Positions 28,061 through 35,997 of a stretch of 63,794 nt of DNA are shown here, piece by piece. Each line of letters begins with the position of its first letter. Position 1 is the stretch's first letter. The position numbers and the translations under genes are program-made. The notes beneath the pieces were generated by a model. That model worked only from the letters and a program-made list of their open reading frames with translations. It had not been told where the DNA came from and did not search any database. The stretch comes from Xanthomonas maliensis (GTDB taxonomy: Bacteria; Pseudomonadota; Gammaproteobacteria; Xanthomonadales; Xanthomonadaceae): the NCBI RefSeq assembly GCF_009192945.1, contig NZ_NSET01000034.1, positions 1 to 63,794 of the forward strand, in the 5' to 3' direction.

Positions 28061-29020
28061 ATGGCCCTGTACGACAACATCCTCGACACCATCGGCCGCA
28101 CCCCGGTGGTCAAGCTCCACCGCCTGCCGCCGGAGCACGTCACCCTCTATGTCAAGGTGGAGGCGTTCAATCCGGGGGGCTCGGTGAAGGATCGCCTGGC
28201 ACTGGCGATCATCCTCGACGCCGAGCAACGCGGCCTGCTCAAGCCCGGCGACACGATCGTGGAGGCCACGTCCGGCAATACCGGCGTGGCGCTGGCGATG
28301 GTAGCCGCTGCGCGCGGCTACAAGTTCGTCGCCACCATGGTCGAGACCTTCTCGATCGAGCGGCGCAAGCTGATGCGTGCCTACGGTGCCAAGGTGATCC
28401 TGACCCCGGCCGCCGAGCGCGGCAGCGGCATGGTGCGCAAGGCCAAGGAGCTGGCCGAACAGCACGGCTGGTTCCTGGCCAGCCAGTTCGCCAACCCGGC
28501 CAATCCCGCCTATCACCGCAACACGACCGCCGCCGAGATCCTGCGCGACTTTGCCGGCCACCGGCTGGATCACTTCGTCACCGGCTGGGGCACCGGCGGC
28601 ACGCTCACTGGCGTTGGCGAGGTGCTGCGGCTGGCGCGGCCGGAAGTGCGCATTACTGCCTCCGAGCCGGCCGGCGCCGCCTTGCTGCAAGGGCAGGAAT
28701 GGAAGCCGCACAAGATCCAGGGCTGGACCCCGGATTTCGTGCCGGAGGTGCTCAACCGGGCAGCCGCGCACGAGGTGCTCAGCGTCGAAGACAGCGACGC
28801 GATCGGCGTGGCCCGCCAGCTGGCCGCCGAAGAAGGCATCTTCACCGGCATCTCCGGCGGCGCCACCGTGGCCACCGCTCTGCGTGTGGCCCGTAGCGCC
28901 GAGCCGGGCGCCGTGCTGCTGGCGATGCTGCCGGACACCGGCGAGCGCTACTTCTCCACCCCGCTGTTCGCCGACATCAACGAAGGCTCGGACGACGACT
29001 GGCTGGCGGGACTGCCCTGA
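28061..29020 (+). CDS. cysK: Cysteine synthase A (O-acetylserine sulfhydrylase)
   Basis: A 319-residue PLP enzyme that makes cysteine from O-acetylserine and sulfide, the last step of the pathway encoded here. It has NPGGSVKDRLA (PLP lysine near residue 42), the substrate loop EATSGNTGVAL, the PLP phosphate loop GWGTGGTLTGVG, and SGGATVATALR. Length and motifs fit CysK/CysM; the A/B isozyme cannot be split with certainty. Probably co-transcribed with cysG (18-base gap, CCGGAGAC ribosome site). Confidence 0.95.
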   Translation: MALYDNILDTIGRTPVVKLHRLPPEHVTLYVKVEAFNPGGSVKDRLALAIILDAEQRGLLKPGDTIVEATSGNTGVALAMVAAARGYKFVATMVETFSIERRKLMRAYGAKVILTPAAERGSGMVRKAKELAEQHGWFLASQFANPANPAYHRNTTAAEILRDFAGHRLDHFVTGWGTGGTLTGVGEVLRLARPEVRITASEPAGAALLQGQEWKPHKIQGWTPDFVPEVLNRAAAHEVLSVEDSDAIGVARQLAAEEGIFTGISGGATVATALRVARSAEPGAVLLAMLPDTGERYFSTPLFADINEGSDDDWLAGLP

Positions 29021-29152
29021 CCGCACGCCGTCCGGTGATCGTCAGCAGGCACCTGTAGCGCCACCGCGGCACAGGTGCCCCAGGCGAGGTGAACCGCGCG
29101 GCTCCCGCAGATGTCAAGAAAACGTTAGGATGGCGGTCCTGCAGGGAGGACC

Positions 29153-29662
29153 GTGGTGAGTAACCAGCCGTACGGACACAGCGACAGCCGCGACGCACGC
29201 GCGCCTTGGCTGGTGAAGATGACCTCGCCCGCTCATTTCGCGCTTGCCCTGGCGTTTGGCGCCTGGCTGCAGGCCGCACTGGAACTGCCGCTGCCCGCGC
29301 CCGCCACCTTGGCCCTGATCGAACTGGCCGGCGGCCTGATCGCCTGTGCCGGGCTGGCCCTGGCGGTCAGCTGTTTTGTGCTGTTCGCCCGCCGCCGCAC
29401 CACCATCATGCCCAGCGGCCACCCGTCGCAACTGGTGATCGAAGGCCCCTACCGCTTCACCCGCAACCCGATGTATCTGGCACTGGTGCTGAGCTATGTC
29501 GGGCTCTGCCTGCAACTGGGCCTACCATGGGCGCTCTTGCTGCTGCCGATGCCGTGGCTGGCCCTGCAGTGCTACGTCATTCCATTCGAAGAACAACGCC
29601 TGCAGTGCGAGTTCGGCCGGCAATACCACAGCTACTGCAGCCGCGTCCGCCGCTGGCTCTGA
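29153..29662 (+). CDS. Isoprenylcysteine-methyltransferase-like membrane protein
   Basis: A 169-residue integral membrane protein of the ICMT/PEMT-like methyltransferase superfamily. The hallmark is EGPYRFTRNPMYLAL near residue 105 and, later, IPFEEQRLQCEFG and QYHSYCSRVRRWL, which form the S-adenosylmethionine pocket in the family. Four hydrophobic stretches lie near 25-40, 50-75, 110-130 and 135-150. Tandem GTG codons at 29153 and 29156 follow a GGGAGGA site; either could start. The substrate in bacteria of this type is generally unknown. It stands alone between cysK and the macrodomain gene. Confidence 0.82.
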   Translation: MVSNQPYGHSDSRDARAPWLVKMTSPAHFALALAFGAWLQAALELPLPAPATLALIELAGGLIACAGLALAVSCFVLFARRRTTIMPSGHPSQLVIEGPYRFTRNPMYLALVLSYVGLCLQLGLPWALLLLPMPWLALQCYVIPFEEQRLQCEFGRQYHSYCSRVRRWL

Positions 29663-29997
29663 ACGGCGCCGCTGGCTCCGAATAGCTAGGCCCGCGCGGC
29701 CGACCCGCACGCGCCTCGGCGCCGACCACGATCCCGGCGGCTGCGCAATTGCTGCAGCCAGAGACATCGACGCGGCAATGGCCCCTGCTGCTGCCGGCGC
29801 GAGCGATCCAACGCCGATGTCGACCTGCGCCTCACGTCAGCCACGTCAGCATGCGCCATCGCGCCTTGGCTCCCGCGTCGCGCCCCATCCATGTCGCCAA
29901 CCGTCTCAGCGCATGAGATGAATGCACGCTAGCGTGTGTCGACCAGAGCGTGTCCCCCATCACACGTCCATCATGCACGTCCCATAAAGATCGCCCT
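29663..29997. other. Intergenic region with a short palindrome
   Basis: 335 bases without a supported gene. The only feature noted is the perfect 12-base palindrome CACGCTAGCGTG at 29925-29936, about 60 bases before the macrodomain start. It could be an operator, but no regulator is suggested. Confidence 0.35.
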
Positions 29998-30537
29998 ATG
30001 AAAATCGAAGTCTGGCAAGGCGACATCACCGAACTCGACGTCGACGTCATCGTCAACGCCGCCAACGAATCGCTACTGGGTGGAGGCGGCGTCGACGGCG
30101 CCATCCACCGCGCCGCCGGCCCCGAATTGCTTGCGGCCTGCAAGGCGCTGCCGGAGGTCCGTCCGGGCGTGCGTTGCCCGACCGGCGAAATCCGCGTCAC
30201 GCCTGGATTCGCGCTGAAGGCGCGCCATGTCTTCCACACCGTCGGGCCGGTATGGCGCGACGGCAAGCACAACGAACCAGAGCAATTGGCCAACTGCTAT
30301 TGGCAGTCGCTGAAGCTGGCCGAGCAGATGCTGCTGCACTCGATCGCGTTCCCGGCCATCAGCTGCGGCATCTATGGTTATCCGCTGCACCAGGCTGCAC
30401 GGATCGCGGTGACCGAGACGCGCGATTGGCAGCGCTCGCACAAAGTGCCCAAGCACATCGTGCTGGTGGCCTACAACGACGCGACCTACAAGGCCTACCA
30501 ACAGGCCCTGGCGACGCAGGAACCGGCAGTGGCCTGA
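29998..30537 (+). CDS. Macrodomain O-acetyl-ADP-ribose deacetylase
   Basis: A 179-residue single macrodomain, close in layout to E. coli YmdB. It has [30 protein letters not shown] (ADP-ribose binding and catalytic loop), [10 protein letters not shown] and [12 protein letters not shown]. It should remove acetyl from O-acetyl-ADP-ribose or reverse ADP-ribosylation. The start at 29998 fits the family; an ATG 16 codons earlier adds unconserved residues. It is monocistronic and convergent with fba across a long palindrome. Confidence 0.93.
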   Translation: MKIEVWQGDITELDVDVIVNAANESLLGGGGVDGAIHRAAGPELLAACKALPEVRPGVRCPTGEIRVTPGFALKARHVFHTVGPVWRDGKHNEPEQLANCYWQSLKLAEQMLLHSIAFPAISCGIYGYPLHQAARIAVTETRDWQRSHKVPKHIVLVAYNDATYKAYQQALATQEPAVA

Positions 30538-30554
30538 CGCATCCGATCCAGCGT

Positions 30555-30596
30555 CCAAACGAAGACAGGCGCCCATGGGCGCCTGTCTTCGTTTGG
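30555..30596. terminator. 42-base perfect palindrome, bidirectional terminator
   Basis: The arms are exactly complementary around the centre at 30575/30576, with no loop in DNA form. It lies between the stops of the convergent macrodomain gene and fba, ending in GTTTGG on both strands. A strong hairpin for both transcripts, with only a poor U tract. Confidence 0.75.
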
Positions 30597-30646
30597 CGAC
30601 TGCGGTGACAGGAACCGGCACGCGGCCGGTTCCTGCGAGCTGTCGC

Positions 30647-31651
30647 TCAGCCCTTCCACTTGCCCAGCGCAGCCAGGCCATTTTCCTTGGCGCGGTCGTA
30701 GATGACCTGTTGCGCCTTGGCGAAGTTGCCGGCCATGTCCTGCGACCACAGCTTCAGCGCAGCCTGCTGCATGGCGCGGCCGTAGGAGAAGCTCAGCGGC
30801 CAGGGCAGATTGCCGAGCTGGTTCATCGCGTTGAGATGGGCGGTGGATTGCTCGTCGGTCTGGCCGCCGGACAGGAACACGATGCCCGGCAGGATCGCCG
30901 GCACTGTCGACTTCAGGCACATCACGGTCGACTCGGCGACTTCTTCCACACCGGCCTGGTCGGGGCATCCCTTGCCCGAGATCACCATCGATGCCTTCAG
31001 GATGGTGCCTTCGAGCACCACGTTCTGCTCGTAGAGCGCGCCGAACAGCGAACGCAACGTGGCCTCGGTGACTTCGTAGCAGGTCTCGATGTCATGGTCC
31101 CCGTCCATGATCACTTCCGGCTCCACCATCGGCACCAGGCCCTGCTCCTGGCACAGCGCCGCATAGCGTGCCAGCGCATGCGCATTGGCCTCGATGCAGG
31201 TGCCGGACGGGATGTCTTCGCCGATGTTGATGACCGCGCGCCACTTGGCGAAGCGTGCGCCCAGGGTGTAGTACTCCTCCAGCCGCGCGCGCAGGCCGTC
31301 GAGGCCTTCGGTGACCAGTTCGCCCGGCATGCCGGCCAGCGGCTGTGCGCCCTTGTCGACCTTGATGCCCGGGATGATGCCGTGCTCGGTCATGTACTGG
31401 GCGAACGGCACGCCGTTCTTGGTCTTCTGACGAATGGTCTCGTCGAACAGGATGGCGCCGGAGATGTAGTCGCTCAGCTTGGGCGTGGTCAGCAACAACT
31501 CGCGGTATGCGCGACGGTTCTCTTCGATGTTCTCGATGCCGACGCCAGCGAAGCGCTTGGCGATGGTGCTGGTGGACTCGTCGATGGCGATGATGCCCTT
31601 GCCTGGGGCGACCATGGCCTGGGCGGTTTCGGCAAGCTGTTCGATGCTCAT
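30647..31651 (-). CDS. fba: Fructose-bisphosphate aldolase, class I
   Basis: A 334-residue class I (Schiff-base) aldolase cleaving fructose-1,6-bisphosphate to dihydroxyacetone phosphate and glyceraldehyde-3-phosphate. It has APGKGIIAIDESTSTIAKRF, the GAILFDETIRQ segment, LVPMVEPEVIMDGDHD, the Schiff-base lysine region GTILKASMVISG near residue 220, and FLSGGQTDEQST. No zinc ligands of class II enzymes are seen. Start behind an AGGAAC site. Downstream of pyk in the same direction but separated by about 420 bases with its own promoter-like sequence. Confidence 0.96.
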   Translation of the reverse strand: MSIEQLAETAQAMVAPGKGIIAIDESTSTIAKRFAGVGIENIEENRRAYRELLLTTPKLSDYISGAILFDETIRQKTKNGVPFAQYMTEHGIIPGIKVDKGAQPLAGMPGELVTEGLDGLRARLEEYYTLGARFAKWRAVINIGEDIPSGTCIEANAHALARYAALCQEQGLVPMVEPEVIMDGDHDIETCYEVTEATLRSLFGALYEQNVVLEGTILKASMVISGKGCPDQAGVEEVAESTVMCLKSTVPAILPGIVFLSGGQTDEQSTAHLNAMNQLGNLPWPLSFSYGRAMQQAALKLWSQDMAGNFAKAQQVIYDRAKENGLAALGKWKG

Positions 31652-31684
31652 GTAGTTCCTGTGTCAGCAACGGGGGAGACGGAA

Positions 31685-31690
31685 AGTATA
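31685..31690 (-). promoter_or_regulatory. Candidate -10 element of fba
   Basis: TATACT on the minus strand, about 34 bases before the fba start, in a locally AT-richer stretch. The -35 element is not clear, so the call is tentative. Confidence 0.4.
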
Positions 31691-31999
31691 GCGACGAAAG
31701 TTGTAGACATTCCTTCACGGAATGGCTGCAACCGGTTACACGCGCCGGCATTGCGAGGATGTGTGGCCGGATGCGCAATGGTGTCGGCAAGCGCCTCCAG
31801 CAAGTGACGCCACGGCTGCGATGCGTTGCTGGCGATGCCATCGCTCCGCCATTGCATGGCGCGGAAGGCGGCAGTATCGGCAGCGCCTCGGTTACCGGCC
31901 TGCGGGTCTGCATCTGCCGCGCGATCGCGGTCGCGCCGGCGCGTTGCACGCCGACCAACGCGGCCACAGCAACGACCGCGATGCCGGCGCTGATGGCAG

Positions 32000-32021
32000 A
32001 ACGGCGGCCAAGGCCGCCGTT
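32000..32021 (-). terminator. Hairpin after pyk
   Basis: A perfect 22-base palindrome, AACGGCGGCC with its complement, centred at 32010/32011. It begins about 50 bases past the pyk stop. The U tract is poor, so its strength is uncertain. Confidence 0.55.
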
Positions 32022-32072
32022 CATACGATGCCGAGAGCTCGACGCGCCGAGTCGGCGCACCGCTGGCAGCGA

Positions 32073-33539
32073 TCAGAGTTCGCCCAATCCGCTGGCGCGC
32101 CCGTCCTCGCCGACTTCCAGCAAGCGCAGCGTGTTGGTCGCGCCATGGGTCTCCATGTGCTCGCCGCTGGTGAACACCACGCGGTCGCCCGGACCCATGC
32201 GTTCGTTCTCCACCAGCAGGCGGATGGCCGCACGTGCGGCTTCGCGCGGCGTCAGCCCGCGGCTGTCGAAGCTGATCGGGAACACGCCGCGCATCATCGC
32301 CATGTGGCGACGCGCACCATCGTGACGGGTGAAGGCATAGATCGGCATGTTGGAGCGGAACCGCGACAGGAAGCGCGGCGTGCCGCCGGACTCGGTCAAT
32401 GCCACCACGCCACCCAGGCCGATGTGCTCGGACAGGAACATGGTCGCCATGGCGATCGCCTGATCGGCACGCTGCAGATTGCGTTGCGCCGCTTCGAAAT
32501 CGGTATCGAACTCGAACTGGTGTTCGGCACCCAGACAGATACGCGCCATCGCTTCGACCGCACGCACCGGATAGGCGCCGGCGGCGGTTTCGGCCGACAG
32601 CATCACCGCATCGGTGCCGTCGATGACGGCGTTGGCCACGTCGAGCACTTCAGCGCGGGTGGGGATCGGGCTTTCGACCATCGACTGCAGCATCTGCGTG
32701 GCGGTGATCACCACTTTGTTCTGCGCCAGCGACTCCTTGATGATTTTCTTCTGCAGGCCCGGCAATTCGGCATCACCGATCTCCACGCCCAGATCGCCAC
32801 GCGCCACCATCACCACGTCGGAGGCCTCGACGATTTCGACCAGGTTCTCGATCGCCTCGGTACGTTCGATCTTGGACACCAGCGCGGCATCGCAACCGTG
32901 CTGCTGGGCAATGCGGCGCGCGTCGTTCATGTCTTCGGCATTACGGCAGAACGACACGGCGATGAAATCGACGCCGATCTTGGCGACGATGCCGATCAGC
33001 TCCTTGTCGCGCTCGGTCAGCGCGCCCAGCGACAGGCCGCCGCCTTGCTTGTTGAGACCCTTGCGGTCGGACAGCACGCCATCGTTGAGCACGCTGGTGA
33101 CGATGCGCTCGCCCTGCACTTCGACGACCTTCAACTGCATCAGGCCGTCGTCGAGCAGCAGCACATCGCCCGGCGCCACGTCCTGCGGCAGACCCAGGTA
33201 GCTCACCCCGACCTGGGTCTTGTCGCCGGCCGGCGCATTGGGATCGGCCACCAGATCGAAACGATCACCGATGGACAGGTTGACCTTGCCCTCGACGAAA
33301 CGCTCGATGCGGATCTTCGGGCCCGGCAGGTCGGCCAGGATGCCGACCTCGGCGCCGACGCGCGCAGCAGCGGCGCGCACTTCGGCAGCGCGCTTGGCCT
33401 GGCCGGAGGGATCGCCGTGGCTGAAATTGAGGCGCACCACGTTGACGCCCGCCTTGAACAAGGCATCCAGCACGCCCGGCGGATCGGTCGCCGGTCCGAG
33501 CGTGGCGAGGATCTTGGTGCGGCGTTGACGTTCTTTCAT
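32073..33539 (-). CDS. pyk: Pyruvate kinase
   Basis: A 488-residue enzyme converting phosphoenolpyruvate and ADP to pyruvate and ATP. It has RRTKILATLGPATD at the start, RLNFSHGD, the B-domain segment, VMVARGDLGVEIG, KVVITATQMLQSMVESPIPT (active site) and AVMLSAETAAGAYPV, then the C-terminal regulatory domain. ATG 33539 follows a GGGAGG site; an in-frame ATG eight codons upstream is less likely. Lies downstream of pgk and the HAD phosphatase in the same direction, then fba. Confidence 0.96.
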   Translation of the reverse strand: MKERQRRTKILATLGPATDPPGVLDALFKAGVNVVRLNFSHGDPSGQAKRAAEVRAAAARVGAEVGILADLPGPKIRIERFVEGKVNLSIGDRFDLVADPNAPAGDKTQVGVSYLGLPQDVAPGDVLLLDDGLMQLKVVEVQGERIVTSVLNDGVLSDRKGLNKQGGGLSLGALTERDKELIGIVAKIGVDFIAVSFCRNAEDMNDARRIAQQHGCDAALVSKIERTEAIENLVEIVEASDVVMVARGDLGVEIGDAELPGLQKKIIKESLAQNKVVITATQMLQSMVESPIPTRAEVLDVANAVIDGTDAVMLSAETAAGAYPVRAVEAMARICLGAEHQFEFDTDFEAAQRNLQRADQAIAMATMFLSEHIGLGGVVALTESGGTPRFLSRFRSNMPIYAFTRHDGARRHMAMMRGVFPISFDSRGLTPREAARAAIRLLVENERMGPGDRVVFTSGEHMETHGATNTLRLLEVGEDGRASGLGEL

Positions 33540-33728
33540 GGTGGCCTCCCTGTAAAACCGCAAAAATTAACACACGCATCACAGCGCGAGGATGGCATTG
33601 CGGCATAGCCGCCCTCGGCTTACGGCATGTCCTACAGACAATGCGGGACAGTATGTCCGTCAACACGCGTCCTTGCAGGACACGCGCCGATCGTCACCCT
33701 AGCGCGCGAATCGTGAAGACCCGTGCGC

Positions 33729-34376
33729 TCACTGCGCAAGCAGACTGCGCAGTTCGTCCGGCGTGCGCGCGATGGCGCCCGCGCCTGCCTCGCGCAGTTC
33801 GGTCTCGTCGCCGAAGCCCCACAGCACACCAATGCTGGCGATGCCGTGGTGATTGGCCCCGTCGATATCCATGCGACGGTCGCCAATCATCGTGCAGCCG
33901 GCCTTGTCGATCGCCAGCCGTCGCAGCGCCTCGGCGATCAGGTCGGGCTTGAAGCGTCGTGCGCCGTCTTCGCTGGCCCCGATGACCTCGGCAAAACACG
34001 CGCCGAACGGCAGGTGCTCGACGATGCGGCGGGCATAGCGTTCGTTCTTGGACGTCACCACCGCAAGCGGATGGCCGGTACGGTGCAGCCCGGTGATCAG
34101 CGCGCCGATGCCATCGAACACGCGCAGCTCGGTCCAGCCCACTGCGTCGTAGCGCGTGCGATACGCCTCCAGCAGGCGCTGCACCAACGCAGGATCGTCG
34201 GGAAAACGGGCGGCGAAGCTATCGCGCAGTGGCGGGCCGATCCAGCTGCGCAAGGTCTGCGGCGTCGGTCGCGGCTGCCCCTCGCTATCGAAGGCATGCA
34301 CGATGCTGGCGACGATGCCTTGCTCGGAGTCGACCAGCGTGCCGTCGAGATCGAAGAACAGCGGCGCGGCGGTCAC
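33729..34376 (-). CDS. HAD-family phosphatase (phosphoglycolate phosphatase-like)
   Basis: A 215-residue HAD hydrolase. Motif I is [12 protein letters not shown] at the N-terminus with the nucleophile Asp near residue 8; motif II is [12 protein letters not shown]; motif III is around [11 protein letters not shown]; motif IV is [12 protein letters not shown]. An alpha-helical cap lies between motifs I and II, as in Gph/PGP-like enzymes. It starts with GTG overlapping the pgk stop (GTGA), so it is translated with pgk and may clear side-products such as phosphoglycolate. The exact substrate is not known from the sequence. Confidence 0.85.
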   Translation of the reverse strand: MTAAPLFFDLDGTLVDSEQGIVASIVHAFDSEGQPRPTPQTLRSWIGPPLRDSFAARFPDDPALVQRLLEAYRTRYDAVGWTELRVFDGIGALITGLHRTGHPLAVVTSKNERYARRIVEHLPFGACFAEVIGASEDGARRFKPDLIAEALRRLAIDKAGCTMIGDRRMDIDGANHHGIASIGVLWGFGDETELREAGAGAIARTPDELRSLLAQ

Positions 34377-35548
34377 TGCCCGCGCGCCTGAAGCGCGGCC
34401 ACTGCCGGCAAGGTCTTGCCTTCGAGGAATTCCAGGAAGGCGCCGCCGCCGGTGGAAATATAGCTGACCTGCTCGGCAATGCCGTATTTGTCCACTGCCG
34501 CCAGGGTGTCGCCGCCACCGGCGATCGAGAAGGCCTTGGAGGCAGCAATCGCATGCGCCAGGGTCTCGGTGCCCTTGCTGAAGGAGGTGAACTCGAACAC
34601 ACCGACCGGGCCGTTCCACACCACCGTGCCGGCCTGCGCGATCAGCGCCGCGTACCGCTCGGCCGTCTGCGGTCCGATATCCAGGATCAGATCGTCCGCC
34701 TCGACCTGGTCCAGCGACTTCACCGTCGCCTCGGCATCGGGCAGGAACTGCTTGGCCACCACGACGTCGGTGGGCAACGGAATCTCCGCACCGCGCGTCC
34801 TGGCGTCGGCGACGATCTGATTGGCGGTGGCGATCAGGTCCGGCTCGTGCAGCGACTTGCCCACGCCATGTCCGGCGGCGGCGATAAAGGTATTGGCGAT
34901 GCCGCCGCCGACGATCAACTGGTCCACCTTGTTCACCAGGTTGGACAACAGCTCCAGCTTGGTCGACACCTTGCTGCCCGCCACGATCGCCAGCAAGGGC
35001 TTGGCCGGGTTGTCCAGCGCCTTGGCCAGCGCATCCAGCTCGGCCATCAACAGCGGGCCACCGGCGGCGACCGGCGCGAAGCGGATCACGCCATGGGTCG
35101 AGGCCTGCGCGCGATGGGCGGTGCCGAAGGCATCCATCACGAACACATCGCACAACGCGGCGTATTTGCGCGCCAGCGTCTCATCGTCCTTGCCCTCGCC
35201 GACGTTCATGCGGCAGTTTTCCAGCAGCACCACCTGGCCAGGCGCGACGTCCACGCCGTCGACCCAGTCGCGCACCAGCGGCACGTCCACGCCCAGCAGT
35301 GCCGTCAGCCGCGCGGCCACCGGCGCCAGCGAATCCTCCTCGGACCAGCTGCCTTCCTTCGGCCGCCCCAGGTGCGAGGTGACCATCACCGCCGCGCCCT
35401 TTTCCAGCGCCAGCTTCAGGGTGGGCACCGAGGCGGTGATGCGCTGCTCGGAGGTGATCTTGCCGCCGTCGATCGGCACGTTCAGATCCTGGCGGATCAG
35501 CACGCGCTTGCCGGAGAGGTCGAGGTCGGTCATGCGAACGATGGACAT
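34373..35548 (-). CDS. pgk: Phosphoglycerate kinase
   Basis: A 391-residue two-lobed kinase transferring phosphate from 1,3-bisphosphoglycerate to ADP. It has [63 protein letters not shown], the nucleotide site [11 protein letters not shown], and [12 protein letters not shown] near the end. Slightly shorter than many relatives but complete. The ATG lies close to an upstream region of 449 bases without genes. Confidence 0.96.
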   Translation of the reverse strand: MSIVRMTDLDLSGKRVLIRQDLNVPIDGGKITSEQRITASVPTLKLALEKGAAVMVTSHLGRPKEGSWSEEDSLAPVAARLTALLGVDVPLVRDWVDGVDVAPGQVVLLENCRMNVGEGKDDETLARKYAALCDVFVMDAFGTAHRAQASTHGVIRFAPVAAGGPLLMAELDALAKALDNPAKPLLAIVAGSKVSTKLELLSNLVNKVDQLIVGGGIANTFIAAAGHGVGKSLHEPDLIATANQIVADARTRGAEIPLPTDVVVAKQFLPDAEATVKSLDQVEADDLILDIGPQTAERYAALIAQAGTVVWNGPVGVFEFTSFSKGTETLAHAIAASKAFSIAGGGDTLAAVDKYGIAEQVSYISTGGGAFLEFLEGKTLPAVAALQARGQ

Positions 35549-35997
35549 GGGCTCAGCTCACTAGTCGTGGAGTGGACAAGGGGACAGCACGCCGGCACGC
35601 GGACATCGCCGCGCCGGCCGGCGGCCAGGAAGATGGAAAACGGGAGAATGACAAGACACGCCGGCCTGCAGCGCGGCGCACGCGGGAAGGAGGCGACCAC
35701 GTCGCTGGCGACGACCCAACTGCGCAGCGCCGCGGTGGCGGCGAATGCTGGCGAGCGGTCGGTCGAGCACGACGGGCAATGCGGCTGCCTTGGCGACGGG
35801 GGATCGCCATTGTCCGATCTTCGCGCCGCAGCGGCAAACCGCCCAGCCTGCGCCGCGCGCCTGGACGTCGGCGGCAGCGCGACACAGCGATAGCGCTGCA
35901 GGACGCTCATCCGCCATCTGCGGGCAACGGACACTTGCCGTCGCCGCAGGCAACCACCGGTATCACCCCGGGCGATGCGCTGCACCGGCCAGGCGGC
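35549..35997. other. Intergenic region upstream of pgk
   Basis: 449 bases between the end of the DUF2339 gene and pgk, both on the minus strand. No gene, terminator or RNA is supported. It likely holds the pgk promoter. Confidence 0.4.

Noticed and set aside
31840..32024. Minus-strand ORF starting near 32024 with a signal-peptide-like N-terminus
   Set aside because: It starts at the edge of the pyk terminator palindrome, has no ribosome site, and runs far into fba in another frame.
33660..33695. Possible hairpin between the HAD gene and pyk (cacgcgtccttgcaggac)
   Set aside because: The stem is broken by a bulge and has no U tract on either strand, too weak to call a terminator.
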